A DNA stretch of 40,031 nucleotides from JAXFPC01 sp034180005 (GTDB lineage: Bacteria > Bacillota > Negativicutes > Acidaminococcales > Acidaminococcaceae). The stretch covers positions 1 to 40,031 of the forward strand of contig JAXFPC010000015.1 in the NCBI GenBank assembly GCA_034180005.1, read 5' to 3'. The notes under the pieces are model-generated. The model ran no database searches, was not told the DNA's origin, and saw only the letters and a list, made by a program, of their open reading frames with translations. Both the position numbers and the translations under genes were made by a program. Positions 7,849-16,399 of the stretch are shown here, piece by piece (position 1 is the first letter of the stretch; each line of letters begins with the position of its first letter).

Positions 7849-8625
7849 TTATTTAGAATTCTTTTCGTACAAAATACGCAAGCCTTCCAAAGTAAGAAAA
7901 GGCTCTACGATATCTATCGCATCAGATTCGGCAGCCATGGTGTTCGCCAAGCCTCCGGTAGCTATTACGTAAGCGTCGCCGCCCAGCTCTTTTTTCATTC
8001 CGTTGATGATGCCTTCCATCTGTCCTACAAAACCGTACAGTACGCCGGCCTGCATGGAACTTACCGTATTGCGGCAAATAATATTCTTCGGTTTGATAAG
8101 CTCTATGCGCGGCAGTTTGGCCGCTCTTTGGAATAAAGCTTCCGTTGAGATGCCTATGCCGGGAGCAATTGCTCCTCCCAAATACTCGCCGTTGGGCAAA
8201 AGAGCGCAGAAAGTGTTGGCTGTGCCGAAATCAACAATGATCATAGGTCGGTTCATGCTGCTGAACTTATTGTAAGCAGCTACCGCGTTGACAATGCGGT
8301 CTGCGCCGACTTCTTTGGGATTGTCATACTTGATGAATATGCCGTTCTTAATTCCGGGCCCCACCACCATGGGTTTGCTGCCGAAATATCTTTCGCACAT
8401 CCTGCACAAAGGAATCAGAACGGGCGGAACTACGCTGGAAATAATTATCGAATCTACCTGTCCCATATCTATACCGCTGTAATTAAACATGCTGCTCAGT
8501 ATAATACCGAATTCGTCGGCAGTTTTGGAGCGATCCGTGGAAAAGCGCCAGTGCATCTTCAACTCTTCTTTGTCATATACACCTGCCACGATGTTGGTAT
8601 TACCGATATCAAGAACCAATAACAT
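7849..8625 (-). CDS. coaX: Type III pantothenate kinase
   Basis: 258 residues, normal for CoaX. It phosphorylates pantothenate, the first step of coenzyme A synthesis. The ASKHA-fold marks are visible: the N-terminal phosphate loop DIGNTNIVAGV, GADRIVNAVAAYN, the Asp of IIVDFGTANTFCALL, and ATGGLA near the C-terminus. The ATG has a strong AGGAGG site. In Bacillus coaX follows ftsH directly; here birA lies between them. A promoter of its own is present at 8685-8712. Confidence 0.95.
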   Translation of the reverse strand: MLLVLDIGNTNIVAGVYDKEELKMHWRFSTDRSKTADEFGIILSSMFNYSGIDMGQVDSIIISSVVPPVLIPLCRMCERYFGSKPMVVGPGIKNGIFIKYDNPKEVGADRIVNAVAAYNKFSSMNRPMIIVDFGTANTFCALLPNGEYLGGAIAPGIGISTEALFQRAAKLPRIELIKPKNIICRNTVSSMQAGVLYGFVGQMEGIINGMKKELGGDAYVIATGGLANTMAAESDAIDIVEPFLTLEGLRILYEKNSK

Positions 8626-8684
8626 TATATATTTTCCTCCTGGAAATCCGGCGATTGACCGGGTATGGGCTTTAAGCCTTTTCT

Positions 8685-8712
8685 ATTTTACCACAAAGTC
8701 GGAAGATTGCAA
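8685..8712 (-). promoter_or_regulatory. Promoter of coaX
   Basis: Minus strand TTGCAA (8707-8712), 16 bases, TAAAAT (8685-8690). The leader of about 55 bases contains the small hairpin GGCTTAAAGCC. Confidence 0.65.
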
Positions 8713-8738
8713 GGATAATTATTTACAAAAAAGATTTC

Positions 8739-9737
8739 TTATTGATAAGTTCCGCATTTAGGCGCTGCCGGTCTGATAGAAACATCCCCGGCGACAACCT
8801 TAGTTACAGTTCCGTCCTCTTTGCGTACGACAAGAAGACCGTCCTCATCTATATCGATCGCTTTGCCGTAATACTCCGCTCCGGGAGCAAGCACTTTGAC
8901 ATCCTGTCCCAAGGTGCAGGAGTAACGGCGCCATTCCTGTAAAACCGCTTCAAAGCCTTCCTCGGAAGCTTTTTCGTACAACTCTTCCATACGTTTCAGA
9001 ACATGGGCCAGCAACGCAACCCTCGTGAACGTTTCCTCAGCCTTATCGGCTACGGAAATTGCAATGCTGCGCACGTCTTCCGGATAATCTTCCGGAGCTG
9101 CGTTAGTATTTATGCCGACGCCGATTACAATATAATTGATGTGACCGAATTCAGCGTTCATCTCCGTCAGAATACCGACCAGTTTTCTGCCGTCGAGCAA
9201 AATATCGTTGGGCCACTTGATAGCGGCTTCAACTCCTTTAACGGCATTGACGGCCTTAACGACGGCGACCGCCGCCAACAGCGTAAATTTGGAAGCTTCC
9301 TGCGGTAAAAACGGAGGCTTCAAAACAACAGAGAACCAGATACCTTTGCTGCGCGGCGATATCCACCCGCGAGAAAGACGTCCTCTCCCCGCTCCCTGTT
9401 CTTCCGCCACTACCAACAGTCCGTTGGGACATCCTTCGTTGGCAAGAGCTTTGGCCACGTTATTGCTGGAATCTACAGAGTCGCGATAACAAATACTGCG
9501 CCCCAACCATTTTGTTTCGAGAGCCGCCAAAATTTCCTGCGGGAACATCATATCCGGCGTTTCCTGCAACACATACCCTTTTTTGGGAATGGAATCTATT
9601 TTATAGCCGTCGTTTTTCAACGCCTGAATATGTTTCCAAACAGCGGTACGCGACACCTGCAGCTGCCCCGAAATATATTCTCCGGAAACCGGAGTCCCGC
9701 CGTTTATTCTTAAAAGATCCAAAATACGCTTGCGCAT
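8739..9737 (-). CDS. birA: Biotin-protein ligase / biotin operon repressor
   Basis: Starting at the ATG at 9737 (GGAGG site upstream; the open frame extends to 9806 without support) the protein has 332 residues. Residues 1-60 form a winged helix-turn-helix (VSGEYISGQLQVSRTAVWKHI). The catalytic domain follows with the biotinyl-AMP loop GRGRLSRGW at 117-125 and the central motif KWPNDILLDGRKLVGIL, then a small C-terminal SH3-like domain. It attaches biotin to carboxylase carrier proteins and, with the N-terminal domain, can repress biotin genes. Its promoter (9797-9825) overlaps a partial palindrome GT-N3-ACCGGT-N3-AC, which might be an operator; no biotin gene is in the window. Confidence 0.94.
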   Translation of the reverse strand: MRKRILDLLRINGGTPVSGEYISGQLQVSRTAVWKHIQALKNDGYKIDSIPKKGYVLQETPDMMFPQEILAALETKWLGRSICYRDSVDSSNNVAKALANEGCPNGLLVVAEEQGAGRGRLSRGWISPRSKGIWFSVVLKPPFLPQEASKFTLLAAVAVVKAVNAVKGVEAAIKWPNDILLDGRKLVGILTEMNAEFGHINYIVIGVGINTNAAPEDYPEDVRSIAISVADKAEETFTRVALLAHVLKRMEELYEKASEEGFEAVLQEWRRYSCTLGQDVKVLAPGAEYYGKAIDIDEDGLLVVRKEDGTVTKVVAGDVSIRPAAPKCGTYQ

Positions 9738-9796
9738 CGTTCTACCTCCGAAGCCGGGCCGCCACAAAAACAACGGACGGCTTTTTGTATATGGAA

Positions 9797-9825
9797 AGAG
9801 TAACACCGGTCACACTAATTGTCAA
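9797..9825 (-). promoter_or_regulatory. Promoter of birA
   Basis: Minus strand TTGACA (9820-9825), 17 bases, TACTCT (9797-9802). The -35 is perfect and the -10 weak, as in many regulated promoters. The spacer contains the symmetric core ACCGGT. Confidence 0.55.
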
Positions 9826-9834
9826 GTATCCGCC

Positions 9835-9866
9835 AAAAGAAACACCCGAAGCCTTTGCTTCGGGCG
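9835..9866 (-). terminator. Rho-independent terminator after ftsH
   Basis: Minus strand CGCCCGAAGC-AAAG-GCTTCGGGTG (10 bp with one G-U), followed by TTTCTTTT. It lies 17 bases past the ftsH stop. Confidence 0.9.
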
Positions 9867-9883
9867 TTGGTACTTATTTTTTA

Positions 9884-11743
9884 TCATTCGGCTGCAGTAA
9901 CGTTATTTTCCTGTTCAGCCGTCTGTAGCGCCTGCTTTTCCTCGGCGGTAAGTACCTTGCCGTAGTCGAGCAGTTGCTTAATTTCTTCCGCATCCAATGT
10001 TTCTCGCTCAATAAGAGCCTGCGCAATTACATGCAACTTGTCCAAATTTTCGCTGAGAAGTTTTTCCGTTGCAGCATACGCATCTTCCATAAAAGCGCGT
10101 ACTTCCTTATCTATCTCCGCCGCGACTTCTTCACTGTAATCCTTGTCGCGGGCAATATCCCTGCCAAGGAATACCTGATCCTGTCGATGTCCGAAAGTCA
10201 CGGGACCGATATTTTCGCTCATACCGTACTCGCAGATCATCTGTCTGATGATTGCAGTAGCACGCTGCAAGTCATTGCTGGCGCCGCTGGAGATTTCTTT
10301 AAGCACTAAAGCCTCCGCTACGCGGCCGCCGAGCAACAGCTTGATTTCATCAAGCATCTCGCTGCGAGTGGCGTAATATTTGTCCTCCTGCGGCAAGCTA
10401 AGCGTGTAGCCGCCTGCACGTCCGCGAGGAATAATAGTGACCTTATGAACAGGATCTGTATGCTCAAGAAGCATGCCCACAATAGTATGGCCGCCTTCAT
10501 GATAAGCCGTCAGCCGTTTTTCCTTGTCACTGATCACACGACTTTTGCGCTCCGGTCCCATAATAACACGTTCGGCAGCTTCTTCCATTTCTTCCATGGA
10601 AATAACCTGTCTGTTTTTACGCGCCGTCAGCAGAGCCGCCTCATTGACCAAATTGCTCAAATCGGCTCCGGTGAATCCCGGAGTACGCTTGCCGATAACG
10701 TCAAGATCCACATCGCTGCCCATGGGTTTGCCTTTGACATGTACCTTCAAAATCTCGGTACGTCCTTTGACGTCCGGTCTGTCCACAACTATCTGACGGT
10801 CGAAACGTCCGGGACGCAACAGCGCCGGATCCAAAATATCCGGTCTGTTGGTGGCAGCTATCATGATGATGCCTTCATTAGCTCCGAAGCCGTCCATTTC
10901 AACAAGCAATTGGTTGAGTGTCTGCTCGCGCTCATCGTGTCCGCCGCCCAGGCCCGCTCCGCGCTGTCTGCCCACGGCATCTATCTCATCAATGAAAATG
11001 ATGCAGGGAGCGCTCTTTTTAGCCTGTTCAAACAAATCTCTTACACGGGAAGCGCCCACACCCACAAACATTTCCACAAAATCGGAACCGGAAATGCTGA
11101 AAAAGGGAACGCCTGCTTCACCAGCGACAGCTCTTGCCAGCAAAGTCTTGCCGGTTCCCGGAGGTCCGTAAAGCAAAACACCTTTGGGTATTTTAGCGCC
11201 CAGAATATTGTAACGTTTGGGATTAGCCAAAAAGTCGACCACTTCCGCCAACTCCTGCTTCGCTTCATCAGCTCCGGCCACATCTTTAAACGTTACCTTG
11301 GTGCCGTTTTCGTCAAAGCGACGCGCTCTGCTCTTGCCGAAATTCATGACCTTTCCGCCACCGCCGCCGCTTTGATTCATCAGCATGAACCAAAGGCCTA
11401 CGATGATAAGCATCGGCAAAATTGAGCTGAGAATACTCATCCACCACGGCGGTTGAGGCGGAAGCTCGGCTTTAATATCGATATTTTTTTCCTGCAGTTT
11501 TTCCACCAGTTTGGCGTCACGAGGAGCGATGGTGGTAAATTCCTTACCATCCGCCAGTTTGCCGCTGATAATATTGTCAACTATCGTTACCTGCTTTACC
11601 TCATCCCGCTGCACATGCTGCATGAAGCCGCTGTAACTTAATTCGGAAGCTTTGTTGGTGTTGCCGGAAAAATTATCCAGCATCCAGATGAACGCTATAA
11701 TGATCAGTAAATATAAAATTACATTTTTAAAAAATTTACTCAA
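9884..11743 (-). CDS. ftsH: ATP-dependent zinc metalloprotease FtsH
   Basis: 619 residues, full length. Two membrane segments (about 8-21 and 102-121) flank a short extracytoplasmic domain; then the AAA ATPase with Walker A GPPGTGKT at 193-200, Walker B IIFIDEIDAVG and the second region of homology; then the peptidase with HEGGH at 415-419 (HExxH zinc site). It degrades membrane and short-lived proteins as a hexamer. The start is TTG: AGGAGG lies 7 bases upstream, while the nearby ATG at 11747 opens only a three-codon frame. The tilS-hpt-ftsH order is the standard Firmicute one. A separate promoter (11812-11840) precedes it. Confidence 0.97.
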   Translation of the reverse strand: MSKFFKNVILYLLIIIAFIWMLDNFSGNTNKASELSYSGFMQHVQRDEVKQVTIVDNIISGKLADGKEFTTIAPRDAKLVEKLQEKNIDIKAELPPQPPWWMSILSSILPMLIIVGLWFMLMNQSGGGGGKVMNFGKSRARRFDENGTKVTFKDVAGADEAKQELAEVVDFLANPKRYNILGAKIPKGVLLYGPPGTGKTLLARAVAGEAGVPFFSISGSDFVEMFVGVGASRVRDLFEQAKKSAPCIIFIDEIDAVGRQRGAGLGGGHDEREQTLNQLLVEMDGFGANEGIIMIAATNRPDILDPALLRPGRFDRQIVVDRPDVKGRTEILKVHVKGKPMGSDVDLDVIGKRTPGFTGADLSNLVNEAALLTARKNRQVISMEEMEEAAERVIMGPERKSRVISDKEKRLTAYHEGGHTIVGMLLEHTDPVHKVTIIPRGRAGGYTLSLPQEDKYYATRSEMLDEIKLLLGGRVAEALVLKEISSGASNDLQRATAIIRQMICEYGMSENIGPVTFGHRQDQVFLGRDIARDKDYSEEVAAEIDKEVRAFMEDAYAATEKLLSENLDKLHVIAQALIERETLDAEEIKQLLDYGKVLTAEEKQALQTAEQENNVTAAE

Positions 11744-11811
11744 TCATTTCCCTCCTTTCCTCTCTTAAGCGAAAACGACATGAAAGTCGCTTTAATTTTT
11801 CAATCCATTTG

Positions 11812-11840
11812 ATTATACCGCCTGTTGCGTCAAGAAGCAA
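11812..11840 (-). promoter_or_regulatory. Promoter of ftsH
   Basis: Minus strand TTGCTT (11835-11840), 17 bases, TATAAT (11812-11817). The leader of about 65 bases can form an AAGCGA/TCGCTT stem upstream of the ribosome binding site. Confidence 0.65.
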
Positions 11841-11841
11841 A

Positions 11842-12393
11842 TTATTGCTGCTGACGGCGCACATATACGGCAGGCTTCAGCACCCCTATGTACGGCAAAT
11901 TGCGGTAGTCTCCGGCATAGTCCAAGCCGTAGCCGACGATAAATTCGTCAGGAATCTTAAAGCCTACATAATCCGGCTGCAATCCGTTGATCCTTCTCTC
12001 CGCCTTATCACACAAAGCGGCCGTTTTCAAGCTGGCCGGTTTGTGAGAACGCAGCATATCGGAAATTGCGGCAAAGGTCACTCCGCTGTCGATGATGTCG
12101 TCAATCAACAATACATCCTTGCCTCTGATATCATCCTGAATGTCAAGCTTTACTTTAACATTTCCGGAGGTATAAGTGCCGTCTCCGTAGGAAGATGCCA
12201 CCATAAAATCCACTCTGAGGGGCAAATCGATCGCTCTGGTGAGATCTGTGGCGAACCATGCCGCGCCTTTCAGCAGAACCACAACCATCAAATCCTTGCC
12301 CTCGTAATCCCTGGCAATTTCAGCGCCCATTTCTCGAACACGCTCGTCTATCTGCTCTTTGGTCAGCAAAACTGTTTTAATATCCTGATGCAT
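11842..12393 (-). CDS. hpt: Hypoxanthine phosphoribosyltransferase
   Basis: 183 residues, normal length. It salvages hypoxanthine (and usually guanine) to the nucleotide with PRPP. The PRPP-binding motif is DVLLIDDIIDSGVT; VVLLKGAAWFATDL holds the flexible-loop region, and DFMVASSYGDGTYTSG precedes it as expected. The ATG has GAAGGAG seven to eight bases upstream. It lies 12 bases after tilS and so is co-transcribed with it, as in Bacillus. Confidence 0.96.
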   Translation of the reverse strand: MHQDIKTVLLTKEQIDERVREMGAEIARDYEGKDLMVVVLLKGAAWFATDLTRAIDLPLRVDFMVASSYGDGTYTSGNVKVKLDIQDDIRGKDVLLIDDIIDSGVTFAAISDMLRSHKPASLKTAALCDKAERRINGLQPDYVGFKIPDEFIVGYGLDYAGDYRNLPYIGVLKPAVYVRRQQQ

Positions 12394-12405
12394 ATTAACA
12401 CTCCT

Positions 12406-13386
12406 TCAAATTTTTATAAAACGCAATTTTTTATCGGCATAACCTGCTCTGATTCCTCCGGGCAGCTGAAGAGCTTTTCCGCCCCTGCCCGCAGCAAGCA
12501 TTTTAAATAGTGCTTCCGTTCGCTCATAACTTAATTCTTTGCCGCCCATCTTAAAATAAGCTGAACGCAGAATACGCTTTTGCAAAGCCGGATGCAAAAC
12601 GGCCATACGCTTAACGTCCAATATAATCTCTTCGTCCGCAAGCTGAGCAGCTTCAGCAAATCCACGCTCAGCCAGCTCCGCCAGACAAGCGCCATCCTCT
12701 TGCAGAATGGCTGCTGTCCGTACAAGAGCATCCTTTATATTGACATTGAAATTCTTTTCCAGGTACGGCAGCAATTCACCTCTGATACGATTGCGTGTAT
12801 ACGTCGGATCGGCGTTAGTACTGTCGCAGCATACCGGAAGTTTTTTCAATCTGCAATATTCTTCCGGCGCAGACTTGGGCAGTTCCAAAAACGGACGCAG
12901 CAAATCTCCTTCGGCGACACGCATTCCGCTCAATCCATCCATACCGGACCCGCGCAACATTCTGAACAACACGGTTTCCGCCTGGTCATCGCGGTGATGG
13001 GCGGTAACCAGGTAATCGCCGTTCAACTCCCGCAGCACGTCGCGCAGCGCGGCATAACGCAGAATGCGGGCAGCCTCTTCCAAAGAAAGCCGTTCTGCTT
13101 CGGCATATTCAGCCGCCGCCACGGAACGGTAGTAAAAAGGCAACTGCAAACTTTGGCAAAAAGCCTCCACAATTTCTTTATCCCGCAGAGACTCCGCTCC
13201 TCTGATGCCGTGTTCGACATGGCACACAAAAAACTGACGCCGATCGTCGCTCCGCAGAGCCGCACACGCGTCGGCTAAAGCCAAAGAATCGGCGCCACCG
13301 CTGACAGCCAGCAAAAAACGTCCCTGCGCCGGCAATTTTTTTCTTAATTCCTGCTCGATTTTGAAAACAACCGGATCAATCTGCAT
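12406..13386 (-). CDS. tilS: tRNA(Ile)-lysidine synthase
   Basis: 326 residues. It converts the wobble cytidine of tRNA-Ile(CAU) to lysidine, so that AUA is read as Ile. The ATP-pyrophosphatase P-loop is LLAVSGGADSLAL, followed by CHVEHGIRG, the conserved AHHRDDQAETVLFR and LLRGSGMDGLSGM. It is shorter than the Bacillus enzyme (about 470) and seems to lack most of the C-terminal substrate-binding domain. The start is unusual: a TATAAT lies only two bases before the ATG and there is no Shine-Dalgarno, so either the message is leaderless or translation starts further in (for example TTG at codon 18). It heads tilS-hpt-ftsH. Confidence 0.92.
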   Translation of the reverse strand: MQIDPVVFKIEQELRKKLPAQGRFLLAVSGGADSLALADACAALRSDDRRQFFVCHVEHGIRGAESLRDKEIVEAFCQSLQLPFYYRSVAAAEYAEAERLSLEEAARILRYAALRDVLRELNGDYLVTAHHRDDQAETVLFRMLRGSGMDGLSGMRVAEGDLLRPFLELPKSAPEEYCRLKKLPVCCDSTNADPTYTRNRIRGELLPYLEKNFNVNIKDALVRTAAILQEDGACLAELAERGFAEAAQLADEEIILDVKRMAVLHPALQKRILRSAYFKMGGKELSYERTEALFKMLAAGRGGKALQLPGGIRAGYADKKLRFIKI

Positions 13387-13388
13387 AT

Positions 13389-13397
13389 ATTATACCA
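13389..13397 (-). promoter_or_regulatory. Extended -10 promoter directly before tilS
   Basis: Minus strand TGGTATAAT, with the -10 at 13389-13394 and the tilS ATG at 13384-13386. No good -35 is seen at 16-18 bases. The predicted transcription start falls at or within the start codon. Confidence 0.6.
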
Positions 13398-13402
13398 TAA
13401 TC

Positions 13403-13438
13403 AACAATAACAAAAGGCACTCCTTTGAGTGCCCTTTT
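13403..13438 (-). terminator. Rho-independent terminator after the S1-domain gene
   Basis: Minus strand AAAAGGGCACTC-AAAG-GAGTGCCTTTT with one bulged base, followed by GTTATTGTT. It starts two bases past the stop codon of the S1 gene and sits directly upstream of the tilS promoter. Confidence 0.85.
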
Positions 13439-13440
13439 AA

Positions 13441-13893
13441 CTATCTATCACGTTTGGCTCCGCGGCCGCCGCGCTTAGATTCCGTATTGCGCCTCAAGTC
13501 CAGCATACGATCGTCACTGTCTTTCATGAATTTAGACAATTTATCTTCAAAAGAAAGCGGCAAAGACGGTTTGGCTGCCTGTCCGCGCGCCCCTCCGCGA
13601 TGCTCGCGGGGTTCAAAATTTTCGCGGGGCTGGCGCGGCGGTCTCTGTTCCTGCGCCGGAGGAGTTAACTGTTTAATAGACAGGGCGATTTTTCCTCGCT
13701 CATCCACAGAGAGAACTTTAACTTTTACTTTGTCATGTTCTTTCAAAAAATCATGGACGTCTTTTACGTAAACATTGGATACTTCAGAAATGTGAATCAG
13801 GCCGGTTTTTCCTTCCGGAAGCTGCACAAAAGCCCCGAAATTGGTAATACCGGTAACTTCACCTTCTATGATTGCACCTACTTCAAGCGACAT
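13441..13893 (-). CDS. S1-domain RNA-binding protein, YabR type
   Basis: 150 residues. Residues 1-72 are one S1 OB-fold (GAIIEGEVTGITNFGAFVQLPEGKTGLIHISEVS, with KVKVLSVDERGKIALSIKQL). The rest is a basic, Pro/Arg/Gly-rich tail that ends in RGGRGAKRDR and is probably disordered and RNA-binding. The position directly after divIC and before tilS matches Bacillus yabR, whose role is not firmly known; related general stress protein 13 associates with ribosomes. It has its own strong promoter (13933-13962) and terminator, so it is probably monocistronic. Confidence 0.88.
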   Translation of the reverse strand: MSLEVGAIIEGEVTGITNFGAFVQLPEGKTGLIHISEVSNVYVKDVHDFLKEHDKVKVKVLSVDERGKIALSIKQLTPPAQEQRPPRQPRENFEPREHRGGARGQAAKPSLPLSFEDKLSKFMKDSDDRMLDLRRNTESKRGGRGAKRDR

Positions 13894-13932
13894 TGAGAAA
13901 AAAATCCCCCTTAAATTACATTATTCCCAGAT

Positions 13933-13962
13933 ATTATACTCTTTCAAAAAGTATAGTGTCAA
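13933..13962 (-). promoter_or_regulatory. Promoter of the S1-domain gene
   Basis: Minus strand TTGACA (13957-13962), 18 bases, TATAAT (13933-13938); both hexamers perfect. Confidence 0.82.
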
Positions 13963-13987
13963 GAGCTTTTACCCCTAGGCTGCGCTT

Positions 13988-14039
13988 ACAAAAATAAAAT
14001 AAACGGAACAACCGATTTCACAGTTATTCCGTTTATTTT
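13988..14039 (-). terminator. Rho-independent terminator of divIC
   Basis: A 13-bp stem AAAATAAACGGAA / TTCCGTTTATTTT (13996-14008 with 14027-14039) and an 18-base loop, followed on the minus strand by a U-rich ATTTTTG. The divIC stop codon (14033-14035) lies inside the stem. Confidence 0.8.
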
Positions 14040-14329
14040 GTCTTTTCGTCAACTATAAACAGAGGTATTTCATTTTTACCCACCATATTGTAGTTTTCAC
14101 GAGCAAGCTTCTCTATATAATGCGGATCGTCAAGAAGCCTGCGCTCTTTTTCCAAAGCAGCCTTCTCTTCTTTTAACGCCACTATTCTTTGCTGCACAGC
14201 AAACTTTTCCGCTTCCACATTTCTGATTTCACATTCCTGTCTAACGACATTGGCTCCCAAAACCGCCGTCAAAAGAAAAAGAAATCCGAAAAAGAGCTTG
14301 CCGCTTCTCTTTTGCTTTCTCCTGGACAC
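14033..14329 (-). CDS. divIC: Septum formation initiator, DivIC/FtsB family
   Basis: 98 residues: a basic N-terminus, one membrane segment (about 12-28), a coiled coil (about 32-68, rich in Glu/Lys/Ala/Leu), and the C-terminal family motif HYIEKLARENYNMVGKNEIP. It joins the divisome between the membrane-spanning cell-division proteins FtsL and DivIB. The start is GTG with AAGGA about nine bases upstream. The place between hup and the S1 gene is the usual one in Firmicutes. The usual neighbours yabP and yabQ (spore coat/sporulation) are absent. Confidence 0.9.
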   Translation of the reverse strand: MSRRKQKRSGKLFFGFLFLLTAVLGANVVRQECEIRNVEAEKFAVQQRIVALKEEKAALEKERRLLDDPHYIEKLARENYNMVGKNEIPLFIVDEKTK

Positions 14330-14367
14330 ACCACACCATCCTTAAAACGCCTCAAGATTACAACAGC

Positions 14368-14428
14368 GCCCGACTGAAACAGCCGGGCCAACTATTGCTC
14401 TTTTGACAAGGCGGCCTTGCAGCCGCCT
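14368..14428 (-). terminator. Two GC-rich hairpins between hup and divIC
   Basis: Downstream of hup on the minus strand: AGGCGGC-6-GCCGCCT (14409-14428) and then GCCCGGCT-GTTTC-AGTCGGGC (14368-14388). Neither has a good U-tract, so they may slow or partly end transcription, or protect the hup mRNA 3' end, rather than act as classic terminators. Confidence 0.45.
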
Positions 14429-14448
14429 CAAATCAGGTCGGAAATAAA

Positions 14449-14742
14449 TTATTTTTTCTTAGCTTTTTTTACGTTAACTGCTTCTTTGAAAGCTTTACCA
14501 GCCTTGAAAGCGGGAACGGTAGCTGCGGGAATCTTAACTTCCTCTTTAGTGCGAGGGTTCTTGCCTACGCGAGCTTTGCGTGCGCGGGACTCAAAGGTTC
14601 CGAAGCCGATAACCTGTACTTTTTTGCCGGCGGCAACTTCTGCTTTCACGGTTTCCAAAGTAGCGGAAATAGCTTTCTCTGTATCCTTTTTGGTCAAACC
14701 TGTTTTTTCTGCTACAGCAGCAATGAGTTCAGTCTTATTCAT
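14449..14742 (-). CDS. hup: DNA-binding protein HU
   Basis: 97 residues: the dimer-forming helices (NKTELIAAVAEKTGLTKKDTEKAISA) and the DNA-gripping beta arm GFGTFESRARKARVGKNPRT, followed by a Lys-rich end. It is a nucleoid-associated histone-like protein that bends DNA without sequence preference. The ATG has AGGAGG seven bases upstream. Its own strong promoter (14816-14844) fits its expected abundance. In Clostridia hup also follows mazG. Confidence 0.97.
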   Translation of the reverse strand: MNKTELIAAVAEKTGLTKKDTEKAISATLETVKAEVAAGKKVQVIGFGTFESRARKARVGKNPRTKEEVKIPAATVPAFKAGKAFKEAVNVKKAKKK

Positions 14743-14815
14743 CGTAAAATCCTCCTAACAGTTTCTTCTGCGCACCAAGTGCGTAAAATACAGGCAAATT
14801 GCCTTTGCTACTAGT

Positions 14816-14844
14816 ATTCTACACGCTAAATCTGATTTCTGCAA
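14816..14844 (-). promoter_or_regulatory. Promoter of hup
   Basis: Minus strand TTGCAG (14839-14844), 17 bases, TAGAAT (14816-14821), with A/T-rich DNA upstream. The leader of about 65 bases carries CGCAC-TTG-GTGCG just ahead of the ribosome binding site. Confidence 0.8.
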
Positions 14845-14929
14845 GTTTTTTTTGTATCATACTATTTTTTAGGAATAAAATTCTGTTTTGTCCTCTTACC
14901 TCACACAAAAATTATTTCCTCGACAGATA

Positions 14930-16399
14930 TTATTCCCGTGCTTTGGCCGCCTCCCAGAAAACATCCAGTTCTGCCAAAGTATATGCTTGCCAATCGCCTT
15001 TGCCGGCAGTAACGGCATCTTCGACATAAGCAAAGCGCGAAGCAAAACGATTATTTGTCCCGTTCAAAGCTGCTTCCGGTTCCACTTTACAATGACGCGC
15101 ATAATTTGCCACGGCAAAAAGTACGTCTCCCAACTCTTTTTCAGCTTCTGCCGCGTCACCGCTCGCCAGCGCCGCTTTAAATTCTTTTATTTCCTCTTCG
15201 ACCTTCAGCCACACCGCATCTTTATCCTGCCAATCAAAGCCTGCTTTTGCAGCTCTGCTCTGCAGTTTATAAGCTCTCAGCAAAGCGGGGAATCCCTGAG
15301 GGATCCCGTCCAATACGCGACGGCGTTCCTGTTTCTCCCGTTTTTTTATCGCTTCCCAATTACGCAAAACCTCGCTGCTTCCGGAAACCTCCGTATCTCC
15401 GAAAACGTGCGGATGACGACGAATCAGTTTTTCCGTAACTTCATTGATGACTTCCTGCAACGTAAATTTACCTGCCTCCTGTGCCATACGGGCATGAAAA
15501 ACTATCTGCAGCAAAATGTCTCCCAATTCCTCCCTCATGCCGACAGCATCATCGTTATCCACAGCTTCAAGGAACTCATAAACTTCCTCTATCATGTTGC
15601 TGCGCACGGAAGCATGCGTCTGTTCTATATCCCATGGACAGCCTCCGGGTTCGCGCAAAACTTTGACAACATCTGCCAAGGGTTGCAAATCCGCTTCGTC
15701 TGCTTCCGAAATTTCCGAAGCATCACACGAATATGCCGGAACATAAACGCTCGTCAAGTGATCAATCAGAGGCTGACGATCAAGTTCGTACAATTTTATA
15801 GGACGACATTCCTCATCGTCGGCGCCTAAATTGCGCAGGAAGAAAATTTCCCGTTCGTCATCCAAATTTTCCATCAGAGCAATTTTCAGATCGGACGCCA
15901 CCATCTTACTGTAGACCTGCGTAATCATAAGAGGGTATTCCCCGGCTGCGCTAAGCGCTTCAAAATCTCCTGCATCTATAATACGCAATCCTTCGATAGG
16001 ATCTATCCCCAGATACACATACGCTAAATCAAGAAAACTTATGCAAGGTTTGATCGTAAGAGAAATGTCCAGCTCGGCGCATTTTTCCCGCAGCAAAACC
16101 ACTGTTCTTTCGGCCACCGCCGGACTTCCCGGCACCACGTAAAGCACATCTTCTTTTTGAGCGTACGAGATAACGCGCTCCACAATTTTCGCGTAGACTT
16201 CCTCGAATGAACCGCCCTGTTCGTAAATATCGTCGCAGGAAGAAAACTCCATGCCGCGCTCCGTCAAACTTGCCGTGCCCGGATGAATCGCCGTGCGCAA
16301 AATTATTTTTTCGTCATGTCGTGTTCCGATGAGCCAAGGATTAACTTCTGCCCCCGGTCCCATTCCGGTGATAATTATTCTGCCCATATCGCACCTCAT
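14930..16399 (-). CDS. mazG: Nucleoside triphosphate pyrophosphohydrolase MazG with N-terminal methylase-like domain (YabN type)
   Basis: 489 residues with two parts. Residues 1 to about 220 look like a SAM-dependent tetrapyrrole methylase (GMGPGAE near the N-terminus, VVPGSPAVAERTVVLL); the rest is MazG, in two repeats, with the metal-binding pattern EEVYEFLEAVDNDD..EELGDILLQIVFHARMA and later ELGDVLFAVANYARH. MazG hydrolyses noncanonical or excess NTPs; the job of the fused methylase fold is not known. The ATG overlaps the flippase stop (ATGA). A second ATG at 16387 with GAGGTG just before it is equally possible. Bacillus yabN has the same fusion and place. Confidence 0.94.
   Translation of the reverse strand: MRCDMGRIIITGMGPGAEVNPWLIGTRHDEKIILRTAIHPGTASLTERGMEFSSCDDIYEQGGSFEEVYAKIVERVISYAQKEDVLYVVPGSPAVAERTVVLLREKCAELDISLTIKPCISFLDLAYVYLGIDPIEGLRIIDAGDFEALSAAGEYPLMITQVYSKMVASDLKIALMENLDDEREIFFLRNLGADDEECRPIKLYELDRQPLIDHLTSVYVPAYSCDASEISEADEADLQPLADVVKVLREPGGCPWDIEQTHASVRSNMIEEVYEFLEAVDNDDAVGMREELGDILLQIVFHARMAQEAGKFTLQEVINEVTEKLIRRHPHVFGDTEVSGSSEVLRNWEAIKKREKQERRRVLDGIPQGFPALLRAYKLQSRAAKAGFDWQDKDAVWLKVEEEIKEFKAALASGDAAEAEKELGDVLFAVANYARHCKVEPEAALNGTNNRFASRFAYVEDAVTAGKGDWQAYTLAELDVFWEAAKARE

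Noticed and set aside
10445..11425. 326-residue open frame on the plus strand
   Set aside because: Antisense to the AAA domain of ftsH; no motif and no promoter or ribosome site of its own.
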